A DNA stretch of 64,000 nt. It comes from Mycolicibacterium parafortuitum. Lineage in GTDB: Bacteria; Actinomycetota; Actinomycetes; Mycobacteriales; Mycobacteriaceae. Location: positions 62,001-126,000 of the forward strand of contig NZ_MVID01000001.1 of NCBI RefSeq assembly GCF_002086815.1, in the 5' to 3' direction. Below, in pieces: positions 31,449-41,032 of this stretch (positions are counted from its first letter, which is position 1; each line of letters opens with the position of its first letter). The notes beneath the pieces are model-generated. The model did not search any database and was not told where the DNA came from. It saw only the letters and a program-made list of their open reading frames with translations. The position numbers and the translations under genes were made by a program.

Positions 31449-32557
31449 TAGTGCTGCCCCAGATCGTTGGCCAGAATTTCGGGAGACGGGATGAGCCGCT
31501 TGCGGGTGTCGACGGCGATCACCGACCAGTCCACCCGGTCGTAGTCGTCGAACTTGCGCCGTGCCCGCTCGCGCGCCTTCTCGGGTGCGCCGTGGTGCAC
31601 GCCCTGGGGGGCATGGGAGACGAGCCCGGGGGGCATCGGGATTCCGTAGAGCGAGCCGCCGTGGAAGAACGCGATCTCGTCGAAGTCCACGTTGCGGTGA
31701 TACCACGGCGTGCGTTCGGTGCCCGGGACCGATTCGGCGGGCTTGGGCAGGAAGTTCATGATGTACACGCCGGTGGCCTGCATGAACAGGTGCACGGTCG
31801 GGGGCAGGTGCACGCTGTCCGAGGTGATCACCGTGTAGTCGTCGATGTTGAACGTGAACGGGAAGTTGTCGCCGCGCCAGCCTTCCACGTCGAGCGGATG
31901 GTGCTGGTAGAACAGGCTCGTCGGGCCCCCGTCGTGGATCAACCGGACCTCGTACTCACCGTCGACCTGCGGACCCACGCCGTCGTCGATGGGCTGTGGC
32001 TCCGGGATGACGGCCTGCGCCGGGTCAAACGGGAAATGCCGGCCCAGGGTGCCCGGCGGCGGGACCCGAAATTCGTCGGTGGCCTGGACCATCAGCAGCG
32101 TGGTCTCGTCGGACGGGATTTGCCGCCAGGTGCAGGCCTTCGGGATGTAGATCCAGTCGCCCTGGCGGTAGTCCAGCGGACCGAGTTCGGTTTCCAGCGA
32201 ACCGGATCCGCGATGTACGAACGACAGCAGGTCGCCGTCGACGTAGCGGACGAAGAACGGCATCTCCTCGCTGCGCCGCGACAGCAACACCTGGCAGTCG
32301 TCGTTCGAGAACATCAACAGCGGACCGCCGTGCGCATCGGTGGCGTCGCTGGGCTTGAGTTCAGAGCTCAGCACGTCGGTGGGGCGCAGCGGCCCGACGG
32401 CGCGGAAGGCCGTCGGATCATTGCGCCGGTACATGTTCGCGGTGCGTCCGACGAAACCGCCCCGGCCCAGCTCGTCGTCCTTGAGGCCGTCAAGGTCGGC
32501 GTGAATCCGCTTCGGGGTCTTGCCTTTTCGCAGATGGACGAAAGACTCCACTGTCAT
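31448..32557 (-). CDS. Homogentisate 1,2-dioxygenase family protein
   Basis: A 369-aa cupin-fold ring-cleaving dioxygenase related to HmgA. The iron-site region reads WYHRNVDFDEIAFFH, with a later His-rich loop HAPQGVHHGAP, and SEEMPFFVRYVDGD lies in the N-terminal domain. It is shorter than typical HmgA (about 430 aa), and no maleylacetoacetate isomerase or fumarylacetoacetase gene is near, so homogentisate as substrate is not proven. ATG 32584 lies inside the -10 box and is unlikely. ATG 32557 follows GAGGAG with no gap, and GTG 32551 has the better 6-base spacing. Confidence 0.82.
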   Translation of the reverse strand: MTVESFVHLRKGKTPKRIHADLDGLKDDELGRGGFVGRTANMYRRNDPTAFRAVGPLRPTDVLSSELKPSDATDAHGGPLLMFSNDDCQVLLSRRSEEMPFFVRYVDGDLLSFVHRGSGSLETELGPLDYRQGDWIYIPKACTWRQIPSDETTLLMVQATDEFRVPPPGTLGRHFPFDPAQAVIPEPQPIDDGVGPQVDGEYEVRLIHDGGPTSLFYQHHPLDVEGWRGDNFPFTFNIDDYTVITSDSVHLPPTVHLFMQATGVYIMNFLPKPAESVPGTERTPWYHRNVDFDEIAFFHGGSLYGIPMPPGLVSHAPQGVHHGAPEKARERARRKFDDYDRVDWSVIAVDTRKRLIPSPEILANDLGQH

Positions 32558-32566
32558 CTCCTCGGT

Positions 32567-32609
32567 CAGAAGTGAAACTGACATTACTTTTAGTTCTGAG
32601 GGTGGTCAA
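32567..32609 (-). promoter_or_regulatory. Promoter and operator-like dyad for the dioxygenase operon
   Basis: On the minus strand, TTGACC (32609-32604), 17 bases, then TAATGT (32586-32581) make a near-consensus SigA promoter. An imperfect inverted repeat (CAGAAGTGAAA at 32567-32577 and TTTTAGTTCTG at 32588-32598, 9 of 11 paired) overlaps the spacer and -10, an ideal position for a repressor. The TetR encoded in the operon is a candidate ligand. Confidence 0.6.
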
Positions 32610-32659
32610 TGGTCTGTCGACGGTTCGGGGACGGGCATGCTCGGACAGCCCACGGGAAG

Positions 32660-32723
32660 CCCGAGTGCACGCTTTCTGCGCAGATTCGGGCGGCGAAAAC
32701 GCGTCAGAAAGCGTGCACTCGGG
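32660..32723. repeat. 19-bp-arm palindrome in the intergenic space
   Basis: Perfect inverted arms of 19 bases (CCCGAGTGCACGCTTTCTG at 32660-32678, complement at 32705-32723) flank a 26-base loop. There is no U-tract on either side, so it is not a classical terminator, although it could form a stable hairpin between the Ddn-like gene and the dioxygenase promoter. It is followed by two copies of GGGGCTGGCC. It resembles a dispersed REP-type element. Confidence 0.7.
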
Positions 32724-32753
32724 GCTGGCCGGGGCTGGCCGGGGTGTTGCGGC

Positions 32754-33143
32754 TCAGTCGATCAGATCGACCCGGATCGTCAGCAGGTTCGTGCCGAAGG
32801 TGCGCACGCCGACATTGTTGTACCGCGGCAGCATCCGCATCCGCGCCTGGGCATCGTCGTCGGGCAGCAGGTGCGCGACACCTCGATGCCAGCGGCCGTG
32901 CAACCGCAGCCGGACATTCGGATCGGCCATGATGTTGCGGACGTACTGAGACTTGTCGCCGAACTCGGACACGAACCAGAACTCGTCACCGACGCGGCGT
33001 CCGCCCAGGGGAGTGGTGCGTGGTTGACCGGACTTCCGTCCCGTCGTCTCCAGCAGCGTTTGAAACGGCATCTGACGCGCGACCCGGTTCGCGATGTTCT
33101 TCTGGAAGAACTTCGTGATGCGGTCGCGTGCGGTGTCGGCCAT
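32754..33143 (-). CDS. Deazaflavin (F420)-dependent nitroreductase family protein
   Basis: A 129-aa split-beta-barrel protein of the Ddn/FDOR-A group, marked by LLETTGRKSGQPRTTPLGG and the VSEFGDKSQYVRNI segment. These proteins use reduced F420 to reduce quinones or other substrates. It follows the flavin monooxygenase gene by 15 bases in the same direction and is probably co-transcribed with it and the TetR. Substrate unknown. Confidence 0.88.
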   Translation of the reverse strand: MADTARDRITKFFQKNIANRVARQMPFQTLLETTGRKSGQPRTTPLGGRRVGDEFWFVSEFGDKSQYVRNIMADPNVRLRLHGRWHRGVAHLLPDDDAQARMRMLPRYNNVGVRTFGTNLLTIRVDLID

Positions 33144-33158
33144 CGTCGTCCTTCCGGT

Positions 33159-34337
33159 TCACACCATGGCGGTGCGGGGAATCTTCGCCCCTATTGTCAG
33201 CGCCCCGGCAAGTTCCCGTCCGGTGTCGTAGTCGAAGACGACGTGCCCGACGATCACGTCGACGTCGCGCTTGAGCCGCTGCAGCGGATTGTCGAGGAAG
33301 TGGGCGCTGGCCCCCGAAGCACCGAGGAGGTCGCCGATCACCGCGCGCGATTCGTGCACGATGTGCGCCGCGGCCAGGCGCGCGCGGGCGCGCACCGGAC
33401 GCTCGACCGGATCGCCGGCGGCGATGATGCCCTCGATCTCCCCGACCGTGTCGGCGAGCAGACCGCTCAGCGCGCGCAGCCGCACCGACGCGCCGCCCAG
33501 GTGGATGGACGCGGCCGGCTTGTCCTTCTGCATCACGCCCTCGTATGCGAGGAACCGCTGCGACAACCGTTCGGTGAAGATCTCGGTGGCGCGTTCGGCA
33601 GCTCCGAGCGCGGGCATCGCGGCCAGCAGTGCGAGGGCGGGAACCATGGGCCAGCGGTAGGTGTCCGCATCGTGGAGCGCCGAACCGGGCGCGGTGCCGG
33701 TATAGATGTCGGCGACCTCGACCAGTCGGTGCGCCGGGACGAACGCATCCTCGATGACGACGTCGTTGGAACCGGTGGCCCGCATCCCGTCGGTGTGCCA
33801 GACGTCCTCGACACGCACGTCGCCGATCGGCAGCAGCGCCAGCAGCGGGTAGATCGAACTCGGATCGCCCGGCGTGCGCTCACCGAGCGCCCCGACCATG
33901 ATCCAGTTGCCGTGCATGACGCCGGTGGCCCAGGACCAGCGCCCCGTCAGCCGGATCCCGCCGTCGCAGTTCACGCCGTGTCCGGTCGGGGCCAGCGGGG
34001 CGGGGGACAGGAACGGCCGGTTCGCGAAGCCCTCGGACTGTGCCTGTTCGCTGAACAGCGCGAGCATCCAGTTGTGAAGGATGTAGAAGCCCAGCGTCCA
34101 GGCGCTCGAGGGGCATCCGTGGGCCATCTGTCGCACCGGATCGAGCAGGGCCGGGAACGGCGCCTGCTGGCCGCCGTAGCGGCTCGGCACGAGCAGATCG
34201 AACAACCCGGCTGCCGTCGCGTCGGCGAGGGTGTCCTCCGGAAGCCGGCGCAGATGTTCGGCTTCGGCGGCCCGCTCGGCCAGGCGCCGGACGAACTCGG
34301 GGGTGACGGAGGACGGCGATGTCGAGGTCACGGTCAT
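33159..34337 (-). CDS. Acyl-CoA dehydrogenase-fold flavin monooxygenase
   Basis: A 392-aa protein of the acyl-CoA-dehydrogenase fold. It lacks the C-terminal EGxxxI catalytic helix and instead resembles group D flavin monooxygenases (HsaA/HpaB-like): SRYGGQQAPFPALLDPV, GCPSSAWTLGFYILHNW, TGRWSWATGVMHGNW, and WHTDGMRATGSNDVVI. Such enzymes hydroxylate aromatics using reduced flavin from a partner reductase. A TetR-type palindrome lies 13 bases upstream of ATG 34337. The downstream dioxygenase operon suggests aromatic oxidation, which is inference. Confidence 0.82.
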   Translation of the reverse strand: MTVTSTSPSSVTPEFVRRLAERAAEAEHLRRLPEDTLADATAAGLFDLLVPSRYGGQQAPFPALLDPVRQMAHGCPSSAWTLGFYILHNWMLALFSEQAQSEGFANRPFLSPAPLAPTGHGVNCDGGIRLTGRWSWATGVMHGNWIMVGALGERTPGDPSSIYPLLALLPIGDVRVEDVWHTDGMRATGSNDVVIEDAFVPAHRLVEVADIYTGTAPGSALHDADTYRWPMVPALALLAAMPALGAAERATEIFTERLSQRFLAYEGVMQKDKPAASIHLGGASVRLRALSGLLADTVGEIEGIIAAGDPVERPVRARARLAAAHIVHESRAVIGDLLGASGASAHFLDNPLQRLKRDVDVIVGHVVFDYDTGRELAGALTIGAKIPRTAMV

Positions 34338-34349
34338 GGCCGGAAATTA

Positions 34350-34367
34350 CCATACCTTTTGGTATGG
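34350..34367. promoter_or_regulatory. TetR-type palindromic operator
   Basis: CCATACC-TTTT-GGTATGG is a perfect 7-base inverted repeat with a 4-base AT spacer. It lies in the 35-base gap between the TetR stop (34373) and the monooxygenase start (34337). It is the expected kind of site for the adjacent TetR protein and would control the monooxygenase and Ddn-like genes separately from the TetR gene. Confidence 0.65.
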
Positions 34368-34372
34368 AACGG

Positions 34373-34936
34373 TCAGTGCGCGAGCATCAGATCGAGAAAT
34401 CGCTCCCGCTGGGCTGTCAACCGTTCGTCGGGTGGGCCGTCGGAGAGGTGCAGAAAGCCGATGCCCGCAGCGAAGGTCGCATTGGCGCGGACGTCGGCGC
34501 CGTCCTCGTCGAACCCGGCGGCCAGGAACGCCTCGCGCACCGCGCGCAACACCAGCAGATCGGCCGCGTGCACGCTTCCGGCCACCGCCGGATCGGTGCG
34601 CGCCCATTCGCGCATTGCACGTTCCAGCGTCCATTGTTTTTCCCCGAGCAAAGACGACATCATTCGCGCCAATCGCTCCCGTGGCGGCAAATGATCCAAC
34701 TCGCCGAAATCGCGGCGATCCCGATCGCGAAGTTCACCCCAGGCCTGCACCAGCGCGGCGCGATAAGCGGCCATATCGCGGAAATGCCAGTAGAAGCTGC
34801 CTTTCGTCACCGCCAGTCGGGCGCACAGTCGGTCGAGCTTGAGGGCCTCCAGACCGTCGTCGGCCAGGATCGCGTAACCAGCCTGAATCCAGTCGTCGAC
34901 CGAGAGCCGACCTGCGCTCGCGCGCCCCTTCGCCAT
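34373..34936 (-). CDS. TetR-family regulator
   Basis: A 187-aa regulator. The HTH region is LCARLAVTKGSFYWHFRDM near residues 37-55, a typical TetR recognition helix. It is the first gene of a minus-strand unit TetR, flavin monooxygenase, Ddn-like reductase. The strong palindrome just after its stop is its probable operator. The upstream 369-base spacer separates it from the divergent antigen 85 gene. Confidence 0.9.
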   Translation of the reverse strand: MAKGRASAGRLSVDDWIQAGYAILADDGLEALKLDRLCARLAVTKGSFYWHFRDMAAYRAALVQAWGELRDRDRRDFGELDHLPPRERLARMMSSLLGEKQWTLERAMREWARTDPAVAGSVHAADLLVLRAVREAFLAAGFDEDGADVRANATFAAGIGFLHLSDGPPDERLTAQRERFLDLMLAH

Positions 34937-36283
<1,347 letters not shown>

Positions 36284-36299
36284 CACAGCTGAACCAACG

Positions 36300-36329
36300 A
36301 AGCCCCCGGCCGGATCGGTCGGGGGCTTT
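36300..36329 (+). terminator. Intrinsic terminator after the antigen 85 gene
   Basis: A 9-base perfect stem (AAGCCCCCG at 36300-36308, CGGGGGCTT at 36320-36328) with an 11-base loop that can pair further, followed by TTTGTTGT. It lies 17 bases after the stop codon. Confidence 0.88.
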
Positions 36330-36385
36330 GTTGTGTGCTGTTCAGGCGGCCACCGCGGGCGCTTCGAATCGCTACTGTGGCCGTC

Positions 36386-37384
36386 ATGACGCAATTCAAC
36401 GCGATGGTCGCCCACGAGGACGCCGAGGGCGGCATCGTGCTGCGCCCCGAAGTCCTCGACGAATCCGCGCTGCCCGACGGTGACGTCGAGATCCACGTCG
36501 AGTACTCCAGCGTGAACTACAAAGACGCGCTGGCGGTCACCCCGAAGGGCGGCGTGGCACGGTCGTATCCGCTGATTCCCGGGATCGACGTGGCCGGCAC
36601 GGTGACGGCGAGCTCGTCACCGGACTTCGCGGTCGGCGACCGTGTCGTCGCGCACGGGCAGGACATCGGCACCGGCCGGCACGGCGGATACGCGCAGACC
36701 GCCCGATATCCGGCGGACTATCTCGTCAAGCTCTCGACACTGAGCACGGCCGACGCCGCCGCGATCGGCACGGCCGGATTCACCGCGGCGATGAGCGTCA
36801 ACGCGCTGCGGACCCACGGTGTCACCCCGTCGGATGGCCCGGTGCTGGTGACGGGAGCCACCGGCGGCGTCGGCTCCATCAGCGTGGACCTGCTCACCGC
36901 GCTGGGCTACGAGGTCGTCGCGTCCACCGGCAAGTCGCAGGAGCATGACCTGCTCCGTGAGCTCGGTGCCGCCGAGGTGATCGACCGGGTGCCCGATCCC
37001 GAGGACAAGCTGCGCCCGCTCGGTAAGGCGCACTGGGCCGGTGTCGTGGACTGCGTCGGCGGCAAGACCCTCGCCTATGCGCTGAGCACGCTGAAATACG
37101 GTGGCGTCGCGGCGATTTCCGGACTGGCCGGTTCGCCGGACCTGCCGACGACCGTCCTGCCGTTCATCCTGCGCGGTGTCACCCTGGCCGGCATCGACTC
37201 GGTCCTGCTGCCGATCGGGCCGCGCCGGGAGATCTGGGCGCAGATCGAAACCGAGCTGCTGCCCAAGCATCTGGCGCGGATCACCCGGGACGTGTCGGTG
37301 CGCGAGGTCGACGAGGTGCTGGGCACGATCCTCGGCGGCGGGGTCACCGGCCGGACCCGGGTGGTTGTGCACGACGGCTTCTGA
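36386..37384 (+). CDS. Zinc-independent MDR reductase (AcuI/YhdH type)
   Basis: A 332-aa medium-chain dehydrogenase/reductase. The Rossmann motif is TGATGGVGSISVDLL, and the opening EYSSVNYKDALAV and PLIPGIDVAGTV are typical of acrylyl-CoA reductase (AcuI/YhdH) and quinone oxidoreductases. There are no catalytic zinc cysteines. Likely reaction: NADPH-dependent reduction of an alpha,beta-unsaturated thioester or quinone. ATG 36386 was chosen; upstream in-frame codons fall near the terminator. Its 3' end overlaps the convergent molybdoenzyme gene by 41 bases. Confidence 0.88.
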   Translation: MTQFNAMVAHEDAEGGIVLRPEVLDESALPDGDVEIHVEYSSVNYKDALAVTPKGGVARSYPLIPGIDVAGTVTASSSPDFAVGDRVVAHGQDIGTGRHGGYAQTARYPADYLVKLSTLSTADAAAIGTAGFTAAMSVNALRTHGVTPSDGPVLVTGATGGVGSISVDLLTALGYEVVASTGKSQEHDLLRELGAAEVIDRVPDPEDKLRPLGKAHWAGVVDCVGGKTLAYALSTLKYGGVAAISGLAGSPDLPTTVLPFILRGVTLAGIDSVLLPIGPRREIWAQIETELLPKHLARITRDVSVREVDEVLGTILGGGVTGRTRVVVHDGF

Positions 37385-39617
37385 GGCGGCACGGGACACC
37401 GTTGACCACCTGGGTGTTGCTCGGAACATCGATCAACTCGGCGGGATTGAGCAGGTTGGCGTTCACCCCGGGGTGGGCGTTGGCGACGTCGAGCCGAGTG
37501 CCGTCGACGCCGTGCCCCCATCCGTGCGGTAGGGAGACGACACCGGGCATCATCTCGTCGCTCACCTCGGCCGTGACGACGAGCGACCCCTCACTGGTGC
37601 TGACCTCCACCGGTTGGCCGTCGGCGATGTCCAGACGGTCGGCGTCGCCGGGATGGATCAGCAACGTGCACCGGTCCTTTCCCCGCATCAGCGTCGATAC
37701 GTTGTGCAGCCAGGAGTTGTTGGACCGCAGGTGGCGGCGGCTGGTCAACACCAGATCGTCGTTGCCACGGTCGATCCGGGCTGCCAGCCGCGGGATGTCG
37801 GCGGCCAGCAGAGGGTGCATCAACTCGATGCGTCCCGACGGCGTGGTCAGCGTCTCGGCGAGCCGACCCGGTTCGAGTTCACCGAGGCGCAGCCCGTCGG
37901 GGTGACGGCGCACGCCTTCGAGTGTCAGCCCGTCAGGCTTGGCGCCGAGATCGTCACCCCATGGGCCGACCCGGATGCCGAGATCGATCAATCGTTCGGG
38001 CCCAACGCCTTTCAGTGACCCGAACACCTCGGCGGGGTCGCGGCCGGACAACGGGGTGTCGGCGGCCTGGCACGCGGTGTAGACGATGCCCTGGGTGTAC
38101 AGGTCGTCCATCGCGGCGACGTCCACGTCGGGGGCCGGGGTGCCGAGCATCGCACCGGCCAGGCGCAGCATGAGCTCCCACTCGGCGGGCCGATCCGGTG
38201 CTGGGGGCAACACCGGATCCGACCACTTCACGCACGACGCAATGGAATACATCCAATACAGGTCGTCACAGTGCGGGCGCTCCAACGGGGACAGGCCCGG
38301 CAGGATCACGTGGGCGTGCCGGGTCGTCTCGTTGAGCCAATTGTCCACGGAGATCATCGCGTCCAGCCCGCCGAGGGCGGCGTCGAGGCGGCCGGCGCCG
38401 GGGGCGGAGATCACCGGGTTGCCCGCGACGGTGATCAGGCCACGGATCTGCCCGTCGCCGGGGGTGTCGATCTCCTCGGCCAGAATGCTGATCGGGAACT
38501 GGCCCAACACTTCAGGCGCCTGGCGCACCCGGCTGCGGAACCGGCCGAACCGCCAGCCGGGCCCGTCCTGGTCCGGCGGTTTCATGAACATCGGCGACCA
38601 CACCGCGGCCTTCGGGAACAACGCGCCGCCGGGGGCGTCCACGCTGCCCAGCGCCACGTTGAGGACGAAGACCAGCCAGGTGGCCAGCGTGCCGAACTCC
38701 TGTGTGCACGCGCCGATCCGGCTGTACACCACGGGACGCTCGGCCGCGGACAGCTCCGCCGCCAGCCGCCGGATCGTCGGCGCCGGAATGCCGGTGGTCT
38801 CGGCGACACGCTCGGGGGAGAACTGCTTCGCGAACGCGATCACATCGTCGAGACCGTCGACCATGCCCCGCAGGTGTGGTGGTCGGCGGATGCCACCGTG
38901 CTCGGCCAGAGTGTGCAGGATGGCGAACAACAGCAGCGCGTCGGTGCCGGGGCGCACCGGAACCCATTCCGAGGCGCGCCGCGCGGTCTGGGTCCGGCGC
39001 GGGTCGACGACGACCACGCGGCCGCCGCGCGCACCGATCGCGGCCAGGCGTCCCATGATGTCGGGTGCCGAGAGCATCGACCCTTGCGACGCAGAAGGAT
39101 TGGCGCCCAGCATCATCAGGTGATCGGTGCGGTCGAGGTCGGGGATCGGGGAGTTCCACATCCCGCCGAACAGCAGCGCGCTGACCACGTTCAGCGGCCA
39201 CTGGTCGACGGTGCCCGGCGTGTAGTACGCCGGCATCCCGGCGGCCCCGGCCATGCCGATCAGCGCGCCGACATAGGTCTCCAATGCGAGGTTGTGCGCG
39301 ACCGGGTTGCCGAGGTACACCGTGACCGCACGGGCACCGTGTCGGTCGAGGACAGGCCGAAGCACCCGCTCGGTCTCGGCGAAAGCGTCGTCCCACGACA
39401 CCGGCACGTGCTCGCCGGAGGCGGTGCGCACCAGCGGCTGCCGGAGCCGGTTGGGGTCGTGATGGATCTGCTGCAGGGACGCGCCTTTGGGGCACAGGTG
39501 CCCGCGTGACCACACGTCGTCGGGGTTGCCGCGGACGGACGTCGCGATGCCGTCCGCGACCGTGACCCGCAGGCCGCACATCGCCTCACACAGGGGGCAG
39601 GTGATGCGATGCTCCAC
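37344..39617 (-). CDS. Molybdopterin-dependent oxidoreductase
   Basis: A 757-aa enzyme of the DMSO-reductase superfamily with an N-terminal 4Fe-4S motif (CPLCEAMCG, then CPKGASLQQ), a molybdopterin-binding core, and a C-terminal cofactor domain (LIHPGDADRLDIADG). There is no twin-arginine signal, so it is cytoplasmic. The Mo-ligand region reads YYTPGTVDQWPLN without an evident Cys or Sec, so the metal ligand differs from formate dehydrogenases. Substrate unknown. It is convergent with, and overlaps, the AcuI-type gene. Confidence 0.85.
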   Translation of the reverse strand: MEHRITCPLCEAMCGLRVTVADGIATSVRGNPDDVWSRGHLCPKGASLQQIHHDPNRLRQPLVRTASGEHVPVSWDDAFAETERVLRPVLDRHGARAVTVYLGNPVAHNLALETYVGALIGMAGAAGMPAYYTPGTVDQWPLNVVSALLFGGMWNSPIPDLDRTDHLMMLGANPSASQGSMLSAPDIMGRLAAIGARGGRVVVVDPRRTQTARRASEWVPVRPGTDALLLFAILHTLAEHGGIRRPPHLRGMVDGLDDVIAFAKQFSPERVAETTGIPAPTIRRLAAELSAAERPVVYSRIGACTQEFGTLATWLVFVLNVALGSVDAPGGALFPKAAVWSPMFMKPPDQDGPGWRFGRFRSRVRQAPEVLGQFPISILAEEIDTPGDGQIRGLITVAGNPVISAPGAGRLDAALGGLDAMISVDNWLNETTRHAHVILPGLSPLERPHCDDLYWMYSIASCVKWSDPVLPPAPDRPAEWELMLRLAGAMLGTPAPDVDVAAMDDLYTQGIVYTACQAADTPLSGRDPAEVFGSLKGVGPERLIDLGIRVGPWGDDLGAKPDGLTLEGVRRHPDGLRLGELEPGRLAETLTTPSGRIELMHPLLAADIPRLAARIDRGNDDLVLTSRRHLRSNNSWLHNVSTLMRGKDRCTLLIHPGDADRLDIADGQPVEVSTSEGSLVVTAEVSDEMMPGVVSLPHGWGHGVDGTRLDVANAHPGVNANLLNPAELIDVPSNTQVVNGVPCRLRSRRAQPPGSGR

Positions 39618-39666
39618 GAGCGCACCGTAACAAGCGCTGCCCGGGTTCTCTGCCGATTCGGCTCAG

Positions 39667-40914
39667 TCAGCCCGCCGCGGGCAACCAGGTCCGCGCCGCG
39701 GTCACCAGCGCCCCGACCCCGACCGGCAGTGTCTTCGGCAGGTCCGGCGCGTACTTCGGTGAGTGGTTCGACGGCACGCTGAGCAACGCCGGGTCGCTCA
39801 GGTCGCCGGTGGTGAACAGGGCCGGGTCGGCGCCGCCGAGGAGCCAGAACGACAGCGGCGCACCGGAACTGGTGGCCAGTATGCCGACGTCCTCGCTGCC
39901 CGCGCCCGCACCGGGATCCATGATGTTGTCCCTGCCCAGCCACAGCGCGAATGCGTCGAGAGTCCGGCGCAGCGCCTCGGGGCTGTTGGTGACGACCGGG
40001 AAGCGTTCGGTCGGTGTGATTTCGGGGTCCTCGGGTGCCCCGGCGGCGGCCGCTTCGGCGCGCACGATGCGGTGCACGGCGTCGAGGATGCGCTGGCGCA
40101 CCGCGGCGTCGTAGCTGCGGATGTTGAGCTGGATCTCGGCATGCCCGGGAATCACGTTGGCGGCGTCGCCCGCGTGGATCGACCCGACCGTGAGCACGGC
40201 GACCGCGGTGCTGGGGACCTCCCGGGAGATCACCGTCTGCAGGCGCATCACCGCCGCCGACGCCATCACGACCGGGTCCACCGAGGCCTCGGGCATCGAG
40301 CCGTGCGCGCCGCGCCCGATGAACCGCACCCGCAACGAGTCCGACGCCGCATACGCCGGACCCGGGTGGCCGGCGATCTTGCCGGCCGGAAGCGGAGCGA
40401 CGTGCTGGCCCAGGATCACGTCAGGCCGTCCGAACCGGTCGAACAATCCGTCGTCGACCATCGCCTGGGCGCCGGCACCCAGCTCCTCGGCGGGCTGGAA
40501 CACCAGCACGGCGGTGCCCGACCAGCGCGACCGGTCGGCGGCGAGAGCCGTCGCGGCGCCGAGAAGGCACACGGTGTGCATGTCGTGGCCGCACGCGTGT
40601 GCCACCGGGACCGTCGCACCGTCGGCGGTGGTGGCCGTGGCGGTGCTGGCGTAGTCGAGGCCGGTCTGCTCCCTCAGCGGCAGCGCGTCCATGTCAGCCC
40701 GCAACAGCGCCGTGGGGCCGTCGCCGTTCTTGAGCACACCCACCACACCGGTGCCACCGACACCGGTGGTCACCTCGGCGCCGGCGGCCCGCAGCCGATC
40801 GGCCACGATCGACGCGGTCCGGTGCTCCTGGAATCCGAGTTCGGGATGCCGGTGCAGATCCTTGTACAGATCGGTCAGCGCGGGATCGATGGCGAGTTCG
40901 CCGGGTCCGGCCAT
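39667..40914 (-). CDS. M20-family amidohydrolase
   Basis: A 415-aa di-metal peptidase/amidohydrolase of the hippurate/N-acyl amino acid hydrolase group. Signatures include LHRHPELGFQE, ALLRADMDALPL, HACGHDMHT with metal ligands, and QPAEELGAGA with the Glu pair. It cleaves N-acyl amino acids or related amides in the cytoplasm. In mycobacteria such genes are named amiA/amiB, but orthology cannot be read here. It is the only gene between the molybdoenzyme and fadE23 regions, with modest gaps. Confidence 0.9.
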   Translation of the reverse strand: MAGPGELAIDPALTDLYKDLHRHPELGFQEHRTASIVADRLRAAGAEVTTGVGGTGVVGVLKNGDGPTALLRADMDALPLREQTGLDYASTATATTADGATVPVAHACGHDMHTVCLLGAATALAADRSRWSGTAVLVFQPAEELGAGAQAMVDDGLFDRFGRPDVILGQHVAPLPAGKIAGHPGPAYAASDSLRVRFIGRGAHGSMPEASVDPVVMASAAVMRLQTVISREVPSTAVAVLTVGSIHAGDAANVIPGHAEIQLNIRSYDAAVRQRILDAVHRIVRAEAAAAGAPEDPEITPTERFPVVTNSPEALRRTLDAFALWLGRDNIMDPGAGAGSEDVGILATSSGAPLSFWLLGGADPALFTTGDLSDPALLSVPSNHSPKYAPDLPKTLPVGVGALVTAARTWLPAAG

Positions 40915-41032
40915 GGTGCCCCCTCGACCACGTCTGAGGCGGGCGGGCGGTCATTCGTCCAGCGGCACCGCATCACACGTCGGTGTCCGGCGATCCTCCC
41001 ACATCGGTGCGGGCGACGGGCCGTTGCCGGGG

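Noticed and set aside
32520..34694. 724-codon plus-strand open reading
   Set aside because: Antisense to the Ddn-like, monooxygenase and TetR genes and runs through the palindrome; low-complexity Arg/Gly composition.
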